Source: a virus. From it: a DNA stretch of 28,774 nt. The DNA is taken from IMG/VR virus record IMGVR_UViG_3300047667_000849, positions 1-28,774 of that record; one strand, written 5' to 3'. The translations under genes were made by a program, and so were the position numbers. The notes below the pieces were generated by a model. That model ran no database searches, had not been told where the DNA came from, and was given only the letters and a program-made list of their open reading frames with translations. This document shows positions 1 through 6,055 of this stretch, piece by piece (the stretch's first letter is position 1; each line of letters starts with the position of its first letter).

Positions 1-555
1 TACATGGCAATGATGACAGTTAATATCTTAGAAGGCTTGCGTTTTTATGTTAGCTTTGCTTGTACGTTTGGCTTTGGCGAGCTTAAACTTATGGAAGGCA
101 GTGCTAAGATTATTAGTCTTATTGCTCGCGACGAAGCACAACACCTAGCACTAAGCACACATGTATTAAAACTTTGGGCTCAAGGCAAAGACGATCCAGA
201 GATGGCGTCCATTGCTAAAGAGTGCCAAGACGATGTGTATGAAGCTTGGCGTGATTGTGTTCTAGAAGAAAAAGACTGGGCAGAGTATTTGTTCAAAGAC
301 GGATCAATGATTGGTCTTAACACTACATTGCTTAATCAATATGTAGAATACATTGCTAACCGTAGACTGAAAGCACTTGGATTAACTGCTATCTTTGATC
401 AACCAGTAAACACTAACCCGCTACCGTGGACACAGCACTGGTTGTCAAGTTCAGGCTTACAAGTAGCACCACAAGAAACAGAAGTAGAGTCTTACATTGT
501 TGGCGGCATTAAACAAGATGTGTCAACAGAAAGTTTAAAAGGCTTTTCATTATGA
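1..555 (+). CDS. nrdB: Ribonucleoside-diphosphate reductase beta subunit, C-terminal part (5' truncated)
   Basis: This is the radical-generating small subunit of class Ia ribonucleotide reductase, which works with NrdA to make deoxynucleotides for phage DNA. Only the last 184 residues are in the window; the reading frame is open from base 1, so the ATG at 4 is internal. The visible part follows E. coli NrdB closely. It has the iron-ligand helix (ILEGLRFYVSFA), the second ligand motif ARDEAQH, the EKDWAEYLFKDGSMIGLN block, QYVEYIANRR, and the VAPQETEVESY tail ending in an acidic/hydrophobic segment that in the family docks NrdA. The stop overlaps the next gene, glutaredoxin, by four bases (ATGA), the expected partner for recycling reductase disulfides. 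Phage-encoded nrdAB is common in T4-like phages. Confidence 0.97.
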   Translation, partial: YMAMMTVNILEGLRFYVSFACTFGFGELKLMEGSAKIISLIARDEAQHLALSTHVLKLWAQGKDDPEMASIAKECQDDVYEAWRDCVLEEKDWAEYLFKDGSMIGLNTTLLNQYVEYIANRRLKALGLTAIFDQPVNTNPLPWTQHWLSSSGLQVAPQETEVESYIVGGIKQDVSTESLKGFSL

Positions 556-803
556 TCGAAATCTGGGGCAAACCAGCGTGTCCATTTTGCGATCAAGCAA
601 AGGCACTCTGCGAGTCTCGACAGTTAGAGTATACCTATAAACAATTAGGTACAGACTTTAATCGAGAAGAAGTACTGGAAAAGTTTCCAGGAGCAAGAAC
701 GTTCCCACAGATTAAAGTAAACGATGAAAACATCGGTGGGTACGACAAGCTAGGTGCATACCTAGAAGACACTAACTATAACGGAACAGGATGGTCACTA
801 TAA
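552..803 (+). CDS. Glutaredoxin (NrdC-like)
   Basis: An 83-residue glutaredoxin that reduces protein disulfides, most likely as hydrogen donor for the ribonucleotide reductase encoded just upstream. The redox motif CPFC lies at residues 10-13 after the first beta strand (IEIWGKPACPFC). The cis-proline motif TFPQI and the glutathione-side GGYD motif follow in the usual order. Length matches small phage glutaredoxins such as T4 NrdC. Translation is probably coupled to nrdB through the ATGA overlap. A thioredoxin is unlikely because the active site is CPFC and the protein is short. Confidence 0.95.
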   Translation: MIEIWGKPACPFCDQAKALCESRQLEYTYKQLGTDFNREEVLEKFPGARTFPQIKVNDENIGGYDKLGAYLEDTNYNGTGWSL

Positions 804-1094
804 ATGTTAATTGAAGCACCTTATAAAGTCGGAGACGTAGTATCTCTAAAACTAAGTTCAGGAGAAGAAATCCTTGGACGCCTTGAGGCAGAAGTTGAAA
901 ACAACGTTACACTTAAAAAGCCAATGGTACTTATTGCACAAGAGAAAGGATTAGGACTTGCTCCTTTTATGTTCTCAGTGTCACCAGACGGCAAGTTCGT
1001 TATGAAAGCAACAGCAATTAGCTGTATGGCAAAAACTGAAGCAGAGATTGGTAAGCAGTATACATCACAAACTAGTGGAATTGCACTAGTATAA
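804..1094 (+). CDS. Small conserved protein with an Sm/Hfq-like fold signature
   Basis: A 96-residue protein that starts directly after the glutaredoxin stop and ends in a TAATG overlap with the PAAR gene. The N-terminal half (VGDVVSLKLSSGEEILGRLE, then NNVTLKKPMVL) has the rhythm of an Sm/LSm-type SH3-like barrel: a strand that ends on SGEEILG, a loop, and a second strand. It has no signal peptide and no membrane segment. Similar small proteins occur in marine T4-like phages. If the fold assignment is right it could bind RNA, but no RNA-binding residues can be named, so function is open. The nearest AGGA lies about 12 bases before the ATG. Confidence 0.8.
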   Translation: MLIEAPYKVGDVVSLKLSSGEEILGRLEAEVENNVTLKKPMVLIAQEKGLGLAPFMFSVSPDGKFVMKATAISCMAKTEAEIGKQYTSQTSGIALV

Positions 1095-1360
1095 TGCCAG
1101 GAATTAGTCGAGACAACGACACAGCAGTTGGAGATTTAATTCCAAGTCAGACCACTGTTTTTGCAAACGGTGAACTAGTCATTGTTGACGGCGACGATGT
1201 AGAAGGTCACGGAACTGGCGCCCATGCTAGTCCAACTATGATAGCAGGTTCTAACAATGTATTCATTGGCGGAGTTGCTGTTGTAAACGCAGGTGACCTT
1301 GCTACATGTGGAGATGCTGCAACAGGTAGTGCTAACGTAAACGTTGGCAATCCTAGCTAA
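1094..1360 (+). CDS. PAAR-repeat spike-tip protein
   Basis: An 88-residue PAAR-domain protein of the kind that caps the central spike of contractile tails and sharpens it for membrane puncture (T4 gp5.4 type). It is rich in Gly, Ala, Val and Asn with short strand-turn repeats (IVDGDDVEGHGTGAH, FIGGVAVVNAGDLATCGD). Histidines near residues 38 and 43 and the cysteine in LATCGD fit the zinc site that holds the PAAR cone tip together. It overlaps the preceding gene by one base. Family role is well established; zinc ligand assignment is by eye. Confidence 0.88.
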   Translation: MPGISRDNDTAVGDLIPSQTTVFANGELVIVDGDDVEGHGTGAHASPTMIAGSNNVFIGGVAVVNAGDLATCGDAATGSANVNVGNPS

Positions 1361-1429
1361 ACCACTTTTAACACCCCTTAAACGCAGATCACTTAAATAA
1401 ATTTGTAAAACATAAAACTGGAGAGCATT

Positions 1430-1606
1430 ATGGCGACACATGAAGAAATTGTACAATCGTACAACAACTACTTGGCAGAGCATGCAACTTTCGAAGAGAA
1501 AGGTGTAAAAGCTGCTGCAACAAGAGCCCGAAAGGCACTTGGTGACTTAGGTAAACTTACCAAAGATCGCAGAAAAGAAATCATTGAGAAGAAGAACTCA
1601 ATGTAA
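1430..1606 (+). CDS. Small basic conserved protein (58 aa)
   Basis: A 58-residue protein. The start is set by a Shine-Dalgarno-like ACTGGAGAG just upstream of the ATG at 1430, and the stop overlaps the next ATG (TAATG). The protein is helical and ends basic: an N-terminal HEEIVQSYNNYLAEHATFEEK segment is followed by an Ala/Arg/Lys-rich part (GVKAAATRARKALG, LTKDRRKEIIEKKNSM). Proteins of this composition recur in marine T4-like phages and are sometimes labelled histone-like. That would fit DNA binding but is not shown by a specific motif here. No function is claimed. Confidence 0.8.
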   Translation: MATHEEIVQSYNNYLAEHATFEEKGVKAAATRARKALGDLGKLTKDRRKEIIEKKNSM

Positions 1607-1818
1607 TGAGTGGACAGCGGCGGTGGTTAAAGTTTTGGTCGCGAACAGTTGGTATGCCAATAGGTGTAACTGACGATGACAAGCCAGAGTTTTTACCCAT
1701 CACCCAACAGGAAGTACGGAAGGCACTAGCTTTTCGTACTTTTTGGATTGTTCTACATATAGTAACATGCTGTATGATTATCGCAGGAAATACAAAGGTA
1801 ATCTTCTTTTCAGATTAG
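1606..1818 (+). CDS. Small single-pass membrane protein
   Basis: A 70-residue protein translated from an ATG overlapping the previous stop. It begins with a basic, aromatic stretch (SGQRRWLKFWSR), has a short acidic middle (DDDKPEFLPITQQEV), and ends with one hydrophobic helix around residues 45-66 (FRTFWIVLHIVTCCMII). The charge pattern suggests N-in topology. No family is recognised with certainty. The pairing with the 58-residue basic protein suggests joint expression. Confidence 0.75.
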   Translation: MSGQRRWLKFWSRTVGMPIGVTDDDKPEFLPITQQEVRKALAFRTFWIVLHIVTCCMIIAGNTKVIFFSD

Positions 1819-1853
1819 CCCAGTCAATAAATGTAACTGGTTTCATCTGAAGA

Positions 1854-1861
1854 GATAAATA
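1854..1861 (+). promoter_or_regulatory. T4-type late promoter, GATAAATA
   Basis: This octamer matches the T4 late promoter TATAAATA at seven of eight positions and lies 57 bases before the ATG of the outer-membrane-type gene at 1919. In T4 the motif is read by the gp55 late sigma with the sliding clamp. Spacing leaves room for a short leader with its AAGGA ribosome site. Confidence 0.55.
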
Positions 1862-1918
1862 TTATCTGCGTATGATAACATGACACGCACAACAATAATA
1901 ATAATTAAAAGGAATTAT

Positions 1919-2518
1919 ATGAAAAACATATTATTATCAATAGTAGCACTAACTTTTATGACTGGGTCAGTTTTTGCTGAAGACTACAATAACACTGGAG
2001 TCTCAGTAAATGTTGCAAAGGACGATATTAGTTTTGGTTACGCAAATGGTACACACGCAGACTTTGCTGATGACGCAGAAGTGTTTTCACTAAGCTACGG
2101 TGGCCTACCAGTGGACTTTGGTCTTCAAGTAATTAACGATAACTCAGTAAATGACTATCGTCTTAACTTGAGTAAAAGAGTTGACTACACACTAATCAAC
2201 CTAAATGTATATGGTGTTGCAGAAGCACACTATGATTTTGGTGATTCATACGCAGATAACAGACTAGTTCTTAGTCCGTATGTTGGTGTTGAAATGCCTG
2301 TAGGTGGAATTACTCCATATGCAGAGCTAGGATATGATATTGCATCAACAGACGCAGACTGGGTAGACTTTAATAGAGTAGACAGCTACGGCGCACTAGG
2401 TGTAAAAGTATCAGTTAACGAAAGAACTGAAGTCAACTTGCAATTATTGCAGAAGATGGACACAGACTTCGATAGCACAGACAGAGAATTTATGATTGGA
2501 TTCAACTTCGCGTTGTAA
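1919..2518 (+). CDS. Exported outer-membrane beta-barrel-like protein
   Basis: A 199-residue protein with a clear Sec signal peptide (MKNILLSIVALTFMTGSVFA, cleavage before EDYNN). The ATG at 1919 is preferred over an in-frame ATG at 1880 because it has an AAAGGAATT ribosome site and begins the signal peptide. The mature part alternates polar and hydrophobic residues with many Tyr, Asp and Gly, and ends in a strand with a C-terminal hydrophobic pattern (FMIGFNFAL). This is typical of small outer-membrane barrels. It is flanked by a late promoter and a terminator, so it is probably a late monocistronic unit. Possible roles are masking the host surface or excluding competing phages; this is inference. 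No exact family is recognised. Confidence 0.82.
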   Translation: MKNILLSIVALTFMTGSVFAEDYNNTGVSVNVAKDDISFGYANGTHADFADDAEVFSLSYGGLPVDFGLQVINDNSVNDYRLNLSKRVDYTLINLNVYGVAEAHYDFGDSYADNRLVLSPYVGVEMPVGGITPYAELGYDIASTDADWVDFNRVDSYGALGVKVSVNERTEVNLQLLQKMDTDFDSTDREFMIGFNFAL

Positions 2519-2539
2519 TTAAGAATACATTTTTTATTA

Positions 2540-2567
2540 AAAAGGTTGCCTTGTGCAGCCTTTTTTT
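2540..2567 (+). terminator. Rho-independent terminator
   Basis: The stem AAGGTTGC/GCAGCCTT (one G-T pair) with a CTTGT loop is followed by seven T. It closes the outer-membrane protein unit just downstream of its stop codon. Confidence 0.85.
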
Positions 2568-2578
2568 ATGACTGAATG

Positions 2579-2586
2579 TATAAATA
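2579..2586 (+). promoter_or_regulatory. T4-type late promoter, TATAAATA
   Basis: A perfect match to the T4 late consensus, placed between the terminator at 2540-2567 and the gene at 2615. The leader would be about 25 bases and contains the ribosome site ACTGGAGAAC. Confidence 0.75.
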
Positions 2587-2614
2587 TATGTAAGCAACGT
2601 AACTGGAGAACAAA

Positions 2615-3169
2615 ATGCGAAAGATCAAACTAAAAAATACAAAAACAGGCGGCGGCGCACCAGTTCCACAAGTAGGCGAACTACTCCTTAGCGGACAACA
2701 ACTTAGACTAGGCAATGGCGTAGATGCTTTTGGTAACCTAGCAAGTGCAGGTGCAGCATACGAACAGTTTACACAGAAAGTAATTACTCCTGCAGCAGGA
2801 TATACACAAGCTGGAAATTTTGGAATTAATCCAAGTCCTATACAAGAGCTTGAAGTTTACCGTGGTGATAATATGTTGGCAGATTATACAGGCGGTGATG
2901 AGACTAAAGACTATGACGTAGATTTATTTACAACCAAATGTATTTCATTAAAAAACGAGCTGGGTGCAACTGGCGCAATTGATCTTGTTTGGTGGGCATT
3001 TTTTCCAGATGGAAAAACTTTAATGGTCAGTCTCGAAAGTGACGACGAAGATCCTGTTGAAATAAAATACTATCGCGGATCAACTCAAAAATCAATTACA
3101 GTAACATGGGAACAGCCAGTTATGTTTGTAAATATGAGTTGGTGGACACCTTTTCAAGGCGTAGCATAG
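2615..3169 (+). CDS. Unrecognised late protein, possibly virion-associated
   Basis: A 184-residue protein with a good ribosome site (ACTGGAG) and its own late promoter and terminator, so it is a single-gene late unit. The first 20 residues are basic and Gly-rich (MRKIKLKNTKTGGGAPVPQ). The rest is acidic and strand-like, with Trp clusters (LVWWAFFPDGK, MSWWTPFQG). It has no signal peptide, no transmembrane helix and no recognised catalytic motif. Late expression and composition fit a small structural or decoration protein, but nothing in the sequence proves this. Confidence 0.75.
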   Translation: MRKIKLKNTKTGGGAPVPQVGELLLSGQQLRLGNGVDAFGNLASAGAAYEQFTQKVITPAAGYTQAGNFGINPSPIQELEVYRGDNMLADYTGGDETKDYDVDLFTTKCISLKNELGATGAIDLVWWAFFPDGKTLMVSLESDDEDPVEIKYYRGSTQKSITVTWEQPVMFVNMSWWTPFQGVA

Positions 3170-3197
3170 AAGTTAATATAACATAATAAACTAAATT

Positions 3198-3220
3198 AAG
3201 AGCCTTAGGGCTCTTTTTTT
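3198..3220 (+). terminator. Rho-independent terminator
   Basis: The stem AAGAGCC/GGCTCTT with a TTAG loop runs straight into a T tract. It closes the gene ending at 3169. Confidence 0.88.
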
Positions 3221-3223
3221 ATG

Positions 3224-3231
3224 ACTAAATA
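3224..3231 (+). promoter_or_regulatory. Possible late-promoter variant, ACTAAATA
   Basis: Six of eight positions match TATAAATA. It sits directly after the terminator and 36 bases before the SNase gene, the same layout as the clear late promoter at 2579. A CTAAATA core recurs before the ATG at 25999, so it may be a tolerated variant. Confidence 0.35.
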
Positions 3232-3267
3232 TAATGTGGGCATATTATAACTTAGAGGGAAAACACA

Positions 3268-3747
3268 ATGCAACATAATGAATATGACGTAAAAGTCATT
3301 AAAGTAGTAGACGGTGACACAGTAGACGTAGATATTGATCTAGGCTTTGGTGTAACACTAACAGACGAACGTGTAAGAATTATGGGCATTGATACGCCCG
3401 AGTCACGCACAAGAGATAAAGTAGAAGACTTGTTTGGCGAAGCGGCCAAAGCAAGACTAAAAGAGCTTATGAAGGACGGTGGTAAACTTATTACTACTGA
3501 AGATCGCAAGGGTGAAGATATGAAAGGTAAGTTCGGACGTGTCTTAGGAGACTTCAAAGTAGACTACAATGGCGAAATGAAGAAAGTAACCGAGATCATG
3601 ACAGAAGAAGGACATTGCGTTCCTTACTTCGGCGGATCAAAAGAAGATACACAAGCTGCACATATGGTAAACAGAACACGTTTACTTACTGAAGGCGTAG
3701 TAACCCAAGAAGACTACGACAAAGCTGTCGCTAAAATGGCAAAATAA
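3268..3747 (+). CDS. Thermonuclease-like (SNase family) nuclease
   Basis: A 159-residue protein of the staphylococcal nuclease family, calcium-dependent phosphodiesterases that cut DNA or RNA. All main active-site elements are visible in order: VVDGDTVDVDID (metal Asp, about residues 15-20), ERVRIMGIDTPE (Arg37, Asp42 and Glu45, matching Arg35/Asp40/Glu43 of the Staphylococcus enzyme) and KGKFGRVLGDF (Arg91, matching Arg87). There is no signal peptide, so it would act inside the infected cell, perhaps in host DNA breakdown for nucleotide reuse together with the phage reductase. It has a ribosome site (AGAGGG) and is closed by the hairpin at 3765-3813. Confidence 0.93.
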   Translation: MQHNEYDVKVIKVVDGDTVDVDIDLGFGVTLTDERVRIMGIDTPESRTRDKVEDLFGEAAKARLKELMKDGGKLITTEDRKGEDMKGKFGRVLGDFKVDYNGEMKKVTEIMTEEGHCVPYFGGSKEDTQAAHMVNRTRLLTEGVVTQEDYDKAVAKMAK

Positions 3748-3751
3748 AAGG

Positions 3752-3780
3752 TTGACAATCAACTAAACTCCTGCTATACT
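3752..3780 (+). promoter_or_regulatory. Sigma-70-type promoter TTGACA-17-TATACT
   Basis: The -35 is TTGACA at 3752-3757. The -10 is TATACT at 3775-3780, with a 17-base spacer and an extended -10 (TGC before TATACT). It drives the gene at 3814, with a start site near 3787. The -10 lies inside the left arm of the hairpin described at 3765-3813. Confidence 0.88.
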
Positions 3781-3813
3781 GTATAGACAGTAACAAATAG
3801 TAGGAGTTTTTTT
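3765..3813 (+). terminator. Terminator hairpin overlapping a promoter and a ribosome binding site
   Basis: The left arm AAACTCCTGCTA (3765-3776) pairs with TAGTAGGAGTTT (3798-3809) over 12 positions with one G-T pair. Inside, TACTGT/ACAGTA (3777-3782/3787-3792) closes an ATAG loop. The structure runs into a T tract to 3813, so it can terminate read-through from the SNase gene. The left arm contains the -10 of the next promoter and the right arm contains AGGAG (3802-3806), the ribosome site for the ATG at 3814. Transcripts started at the internal promoter lack the left arm and leave AGGAG free. Confidence 0.8.
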
Positions 3814-4266
3814 ATGACTATGGGACTTGTAAGGGGAATGTCTACGCTGAATACTAAGAAGCGTAAGAAAAAACCTCTAACACCAAAAGATGTAGAACGA
3901 TACACTACCGAGTTTCGCAAGCATAATAAGTCTATGCGCCGAGCAAACAATCACTCATTACAATATGCTACAGTTGAAGACTACATTGCATATGTACGGG
4001 GCGAGTATAAAGCACCTAAGCAAACAAGAGAAATATACAAGCCAGATACCAGCTGGCGCAAGGAAGAACCTAGAATCCCTTCCGCAATGGAAGAAGCGAT
4101 CAAAGCAGGTACCTTCAATAGAGGTTGTTCAGGTGGTACTAAGAAAGAAACACCTAAGTACACAGGTGATCTTATTGTAGGCATTGCGACAATGCATAAG
4201 TCAAATGCTGTTCCAGTTATGCGTGGAACAGATCAAGCAAAAGAGATAGCGAGGATGGCCCGATGA
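3814..4266 (+). CDS. Conserved basic phage protein of unknown function
   Basis: A 150-residue, strongly basic protein without signal peptide or membrane segment. The start at 3814 is set by AGGAG seven bases upstream; other in-frame ATGs follow at 3820 and 3838. The N-terminus is Lys/Arg-rich (NTKKRKKKPLTPKDVERY). The C-terminus carries a distinctive block, DLIVGIATMHKSNAVPVMRG, that I associate with a conserved family in marine T4-like phages. Transcribed from a strong early-type promoter and overlapping the wall hydrolase gene by four bases. Function is unknown; the basic charge would fit nucleic-acid binding. Confidence 0.8.
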   Translation: MTMGLVRGMSTLNTKKRKKKPLTPKDVERYTTEFRKHNKSMRRANNHSLQYATVEDYIAYVRGEYKAPKQTREIYKPDTSWRKEEPRIPSAMEEAIKAGTFNRGCSGGTKKETPKYTGDLIVGIATMHKSNAVPVMRGTDQAKEIARMAR

Positions 4267-4769
4267 ATAAATTTTTAACAGCATTATTAGTATGCATTGC
4301 ATTTGTTAGTACAACACAAGCAGGACAGACTAAAGGGTTATTTACAGCAGAAGAACGTCCTGAGATGTGGTGTTTAGCACAAAATGTATATTACGAAGCA
4401 CGTGGTAGTAATCTAGCCGATCGTATGGCTGTTGCAGATGTAGTTCTTAATCGAGTTTCACACAATTACTATCCTAATACTATTTGCGGAGTTGTACAAC
4501 AAGGCAAACAATATGCAAGTGGATCAATGATACGTAATATGTGCCAGTTCAGCTGGTATTGTGATGGCAAGAGTGATTGGCCTACTGACATAAATGCTTG
4601 GGTAGAGGCACAACAGATTGCATATAATATATTAGTGTTTGGTGACGTCCGTGGTATTACTGAAGGTGCGACACACTATCATGCAAACTATGTAGAACCA
4701 GCATGGGCAAAAGACTTTGCACTAGTTGGACGCATTGGTGTACATATCTTTTACCGTTGGGAAAATTAA
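4263..4769 (+). CDS. SleB/CwlJ-type cell wall hydrolase with signal peptide
   Basis: A 168-residue member of the hydrolase_2 (SleB/CwlJ) family, glycan-cleaving enzymes acting on peptidoglycan. Residues 1-20 form a Sec signal peptide (MNKFLTALLVCIAFVSTTQA), so the enzyme could reach the periplasm without a holin. Family motifs visible are LAQNVYYEARG (catalytic Glu about residue 45), VADVVLNRV, QFSWYCDG and the C-terminal GATHYHA. It overlaps the preceding gene by four bases. The lipoproteins and large inner-membrane protein that follow make an envelope-directed region, so this is the best endolysin candidate in the window. Confidence 0.9.
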   Translation: MNKFLTALLVCIAFVSTTQAGQTKGLFTAEERPEMWCLAQNVYYEARGSNLADRMAVADVVLNRVSHNYYPNTICGVVQQGKQYASGSMIRNMCQFSWYCDGKSDWPTDINAWVEAQQIAYNILVFGDVRGITEGATHYHANYVEPAWAKDFALVGRIGVHIFYRWEN

Positions 4770-4772
4770 TGG

Positions 4773-4801
4773 TTGACACTTACCTTTGATGATTGTATAA
4801 T
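4773..4801 (+). promoter_or_regulatory. Consensus sigma-70-type promoter TTGACA-17-TATAAT
   Basis: TTGACA (4773-4778) and TATAAT (4796-4801) with a 17-base spacer. It drives the lipoprotein genes. The inferred start near 4807 rules out the in-frame ATG at 4793 as the first lipoprotein start and supports the ATG at 4835. Confidence 0.9.
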
Positions 4802-4834
4802 ATAAACTTAATGAATAGGCTAATGGAGGCACAG

Positions 4835-5326
4835 ATGAAAAATATGTTAAAAACAACGGCTATTGCTGGTGTCATGTTGACACTCGGAGCATGTAGCTCA
4901 ATGACAACAATTGCAGAACGTGACGAATATGCACAACCTAAATGGTATGCAAGTTGCGCTCAATCAGGCGCTGAAGGTTACTTTTGGTGGAAGGAAGAAT
5001 TTGCATATGCGTGTGGCGCAGGCGAATCAGTACACCAGCAAGCGGCCGAAGAGCAGATGTATGCTATTGCAATGAACAACTTTGCAAAACGCATTAACGG
5101 CAAAGTGAACAGTGAAACTAATTTATCCTTCGTAAACGATGTTAAGCAAACGAGTACTAGGATTGCTTACACAGTTGAAGACACATCCATCGTTCAACAC
5201 CTTGAAGAAGAGCGTTCAACATATGTATACAACAGCAAACAGTATACATTTGTAAAACTTAAAATGCCAAAAATTGTATTCGATCAACTGTTAGCACAAA
5301 ACACAGTAGCTACAGTAAATGATTAG
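4835..5326 (+). CDS. Lipoprotein 1, LPP20-like
   Basis: A 163-residue lipoprotein. The start at 4835 follows a strong GGAGG (4825-4829). The N-terminus MKNMLKTTAIAGVMLTLGAC is a lipoprotein signal with lipobox LGAC, so Cys20 would be acylated. The mature part contains an ACGAGESVHQQAAEEQMYAI segment and a helix-plus-strand body, which resembles LPP20-type or LptE-type small outer-membrane lipoproteins; that assignment is tentative. It is the first of three lipoprotein genes that overlap one another, between a wall hydrolase and a coiled-coil membrane protein. A role in envelope rupture or surface modification is inference. Confidence 0.85.
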   Translation: MKNMLKTTAIAGVMLTLGACSSMTTIAERDEYAQPKWYASCAQSGAEGYFWWKEEFAYACGAGESVHQQAAEEQMYAIAMNNFAKRINGKVNSETNLSFVNDVKQTSTRIAYTVEDTSIVQHLEEERSTYVYNSKQYTFVKLKMPKIVFDQLLAQNTVATVND

Positions 5327-5645
5327 GCTCGTACTATTACTTGGAGTAGTTGCAACGCTAGGAGCATGCACTACTTCACAGCATCACAACTATACGCCAC
5401 AGTACTGTTATACCGATCAAACAATCGAACGTACAGGCAATATAGTTAATAGCGAAACTAAATTAGAATGCACAGATAGACCAGGACAACAAGTAGCAAC
5501 ACAACGTGCAGGTATTGACAAGGGTTGCAAAGAGTTTTGGTATACTGAAAATAGGCGCGGCAAATTAATTCAACAGCGAGGAGTATATTGTGAGAAGCTC
5601 GACGGTAGCACTGAAATCATTAATATTGACGGCAATAATAGTTAG
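5319..5645 (+). CDS. Lipoprotein 2, small Cys-containing
   Basis: A 108-residue lipoprotein overlapping the previous gene by eight bases. The signal is MIRLVLLLGVVATLGAC with lipobox LGAC, acylation at Cys17. The mature protein has four further cysteines (QYCYTD, LECTDRP, GCKEFW, GVYCEK), an even number suited to two periplasmic disulfides. The C-terminal part (KEFWYTENRRGKLIQQRGVYCEK) resembles the end of small alphaproteobacterial surface-antigen domains, but the match is weak. Its last 56 bases are also the start of lipoprotein 3 in another frame. Confidence 0.8.
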   Translation: MIRLVLLLGVVATLGACTTSQHHNYTPQYCYTDQTIERTGNIVNSETKLECTDRPGQQVATQRAGIDKGCKEFWYTENRRGKLIQQRGVYCEKLDGSTEIINIDGNNS

Positions 5646-6030
5646 CGTTTCCGCTTGCTCGTCTACTCCGTATCAAACAAGAGCTGTTGAAGTTCCGACT
5701 GTAACAAGTCCGACTAGCGGTGTAAGCGTATTAGTAGATGTTATGCAAGGCGTGTACCTAACTAGCAAGTACGGACTTGACAACCAACAAAAGCAAAAGC
5801 AGACAGGTGCATTTTATACAGCACTTGAAAGCGACTATGGCAAAGTTATTAGTTGGTACGAACGTGATGCAAAAGGACATGTAAAGGCTGTACACGGTTA
5901 CCCACAAGGTAGTGGGTTTTGTAGAGTAGTCTATAGTTTAGTTACTGTAAAAGGACGCTCTAGACACTTTGAAGAAACAGTATGTAAAAAACATGCAGAA
6001 GATACTAGGTGGCACTTTGTCAGAAAGTAA
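5590..6030 (+). CDS. Lipoprotein 3, RT0821/Lpp0805-like surface protein
   Basis: A 146-residue lipoprotein starting at a GTG (5590) inside the end of lipoprotein 2. The choice is supported by GAGGAG a few bases upstream and by the complete lipoprotein signal that results (SLILTAIIVSVSAC, acylation at Cys23). The C-terminal domain, W-Y-E-R then GFCRVVYSLVTVKGRSRHFE and CKK...TRWHFV, follows the pattern of the RT0821/Lpp0805 surface-antigen family known from alphaproteobacteria, with its two cysteines and terminal Trp. A capture from an alphaproteobacterial host is plausible. Function in the phage is unknown. Confidence 0.8.
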   Translation: MRSSTVALKSLILTAIIVSVSACSSTPYQTRAVEVPTVTSPTSGVSVLVDVMQGVYLTSKYGLDNQQKQKQTGAFYTALESDYGKVISWYERDAKGHVKAVHGYPQGSGFCRVVYSLVTVKGRSRHFEETVCKKHAEDTRWHFVRK

Positions 6031-6031
6031 C

Positions 6032-6039
6032 GATAAATA
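6032..6039 (+). promoter_or_regulatory. T4-type late promoter, GATAAATA
   Basis: Seven of eight matches to TATAAATA, directly after the stop of lipoprotein 3 and 17 bases before the ATG at 6056. It supports that start and gives the large membrane protein its own late expression. Confidence 0.55.
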
Positions 6040-6055
6040 CATAGAGGAAAACACT

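Noticed and set aside
1175-1483. Minus-strand frame opposite the PAAR gene
   Set aside because: It covers the PAAR gene and the start of the 58-residue gene, has no ribosome site and reads as unstructured Cys/Val-rich sequence.
3965-4180. Second plus-strand frame inside the basic protein gene
   Set aside because: Fully nested, no ribosome site and no motif, while the enclosing frame has a conserved C-terminal block.
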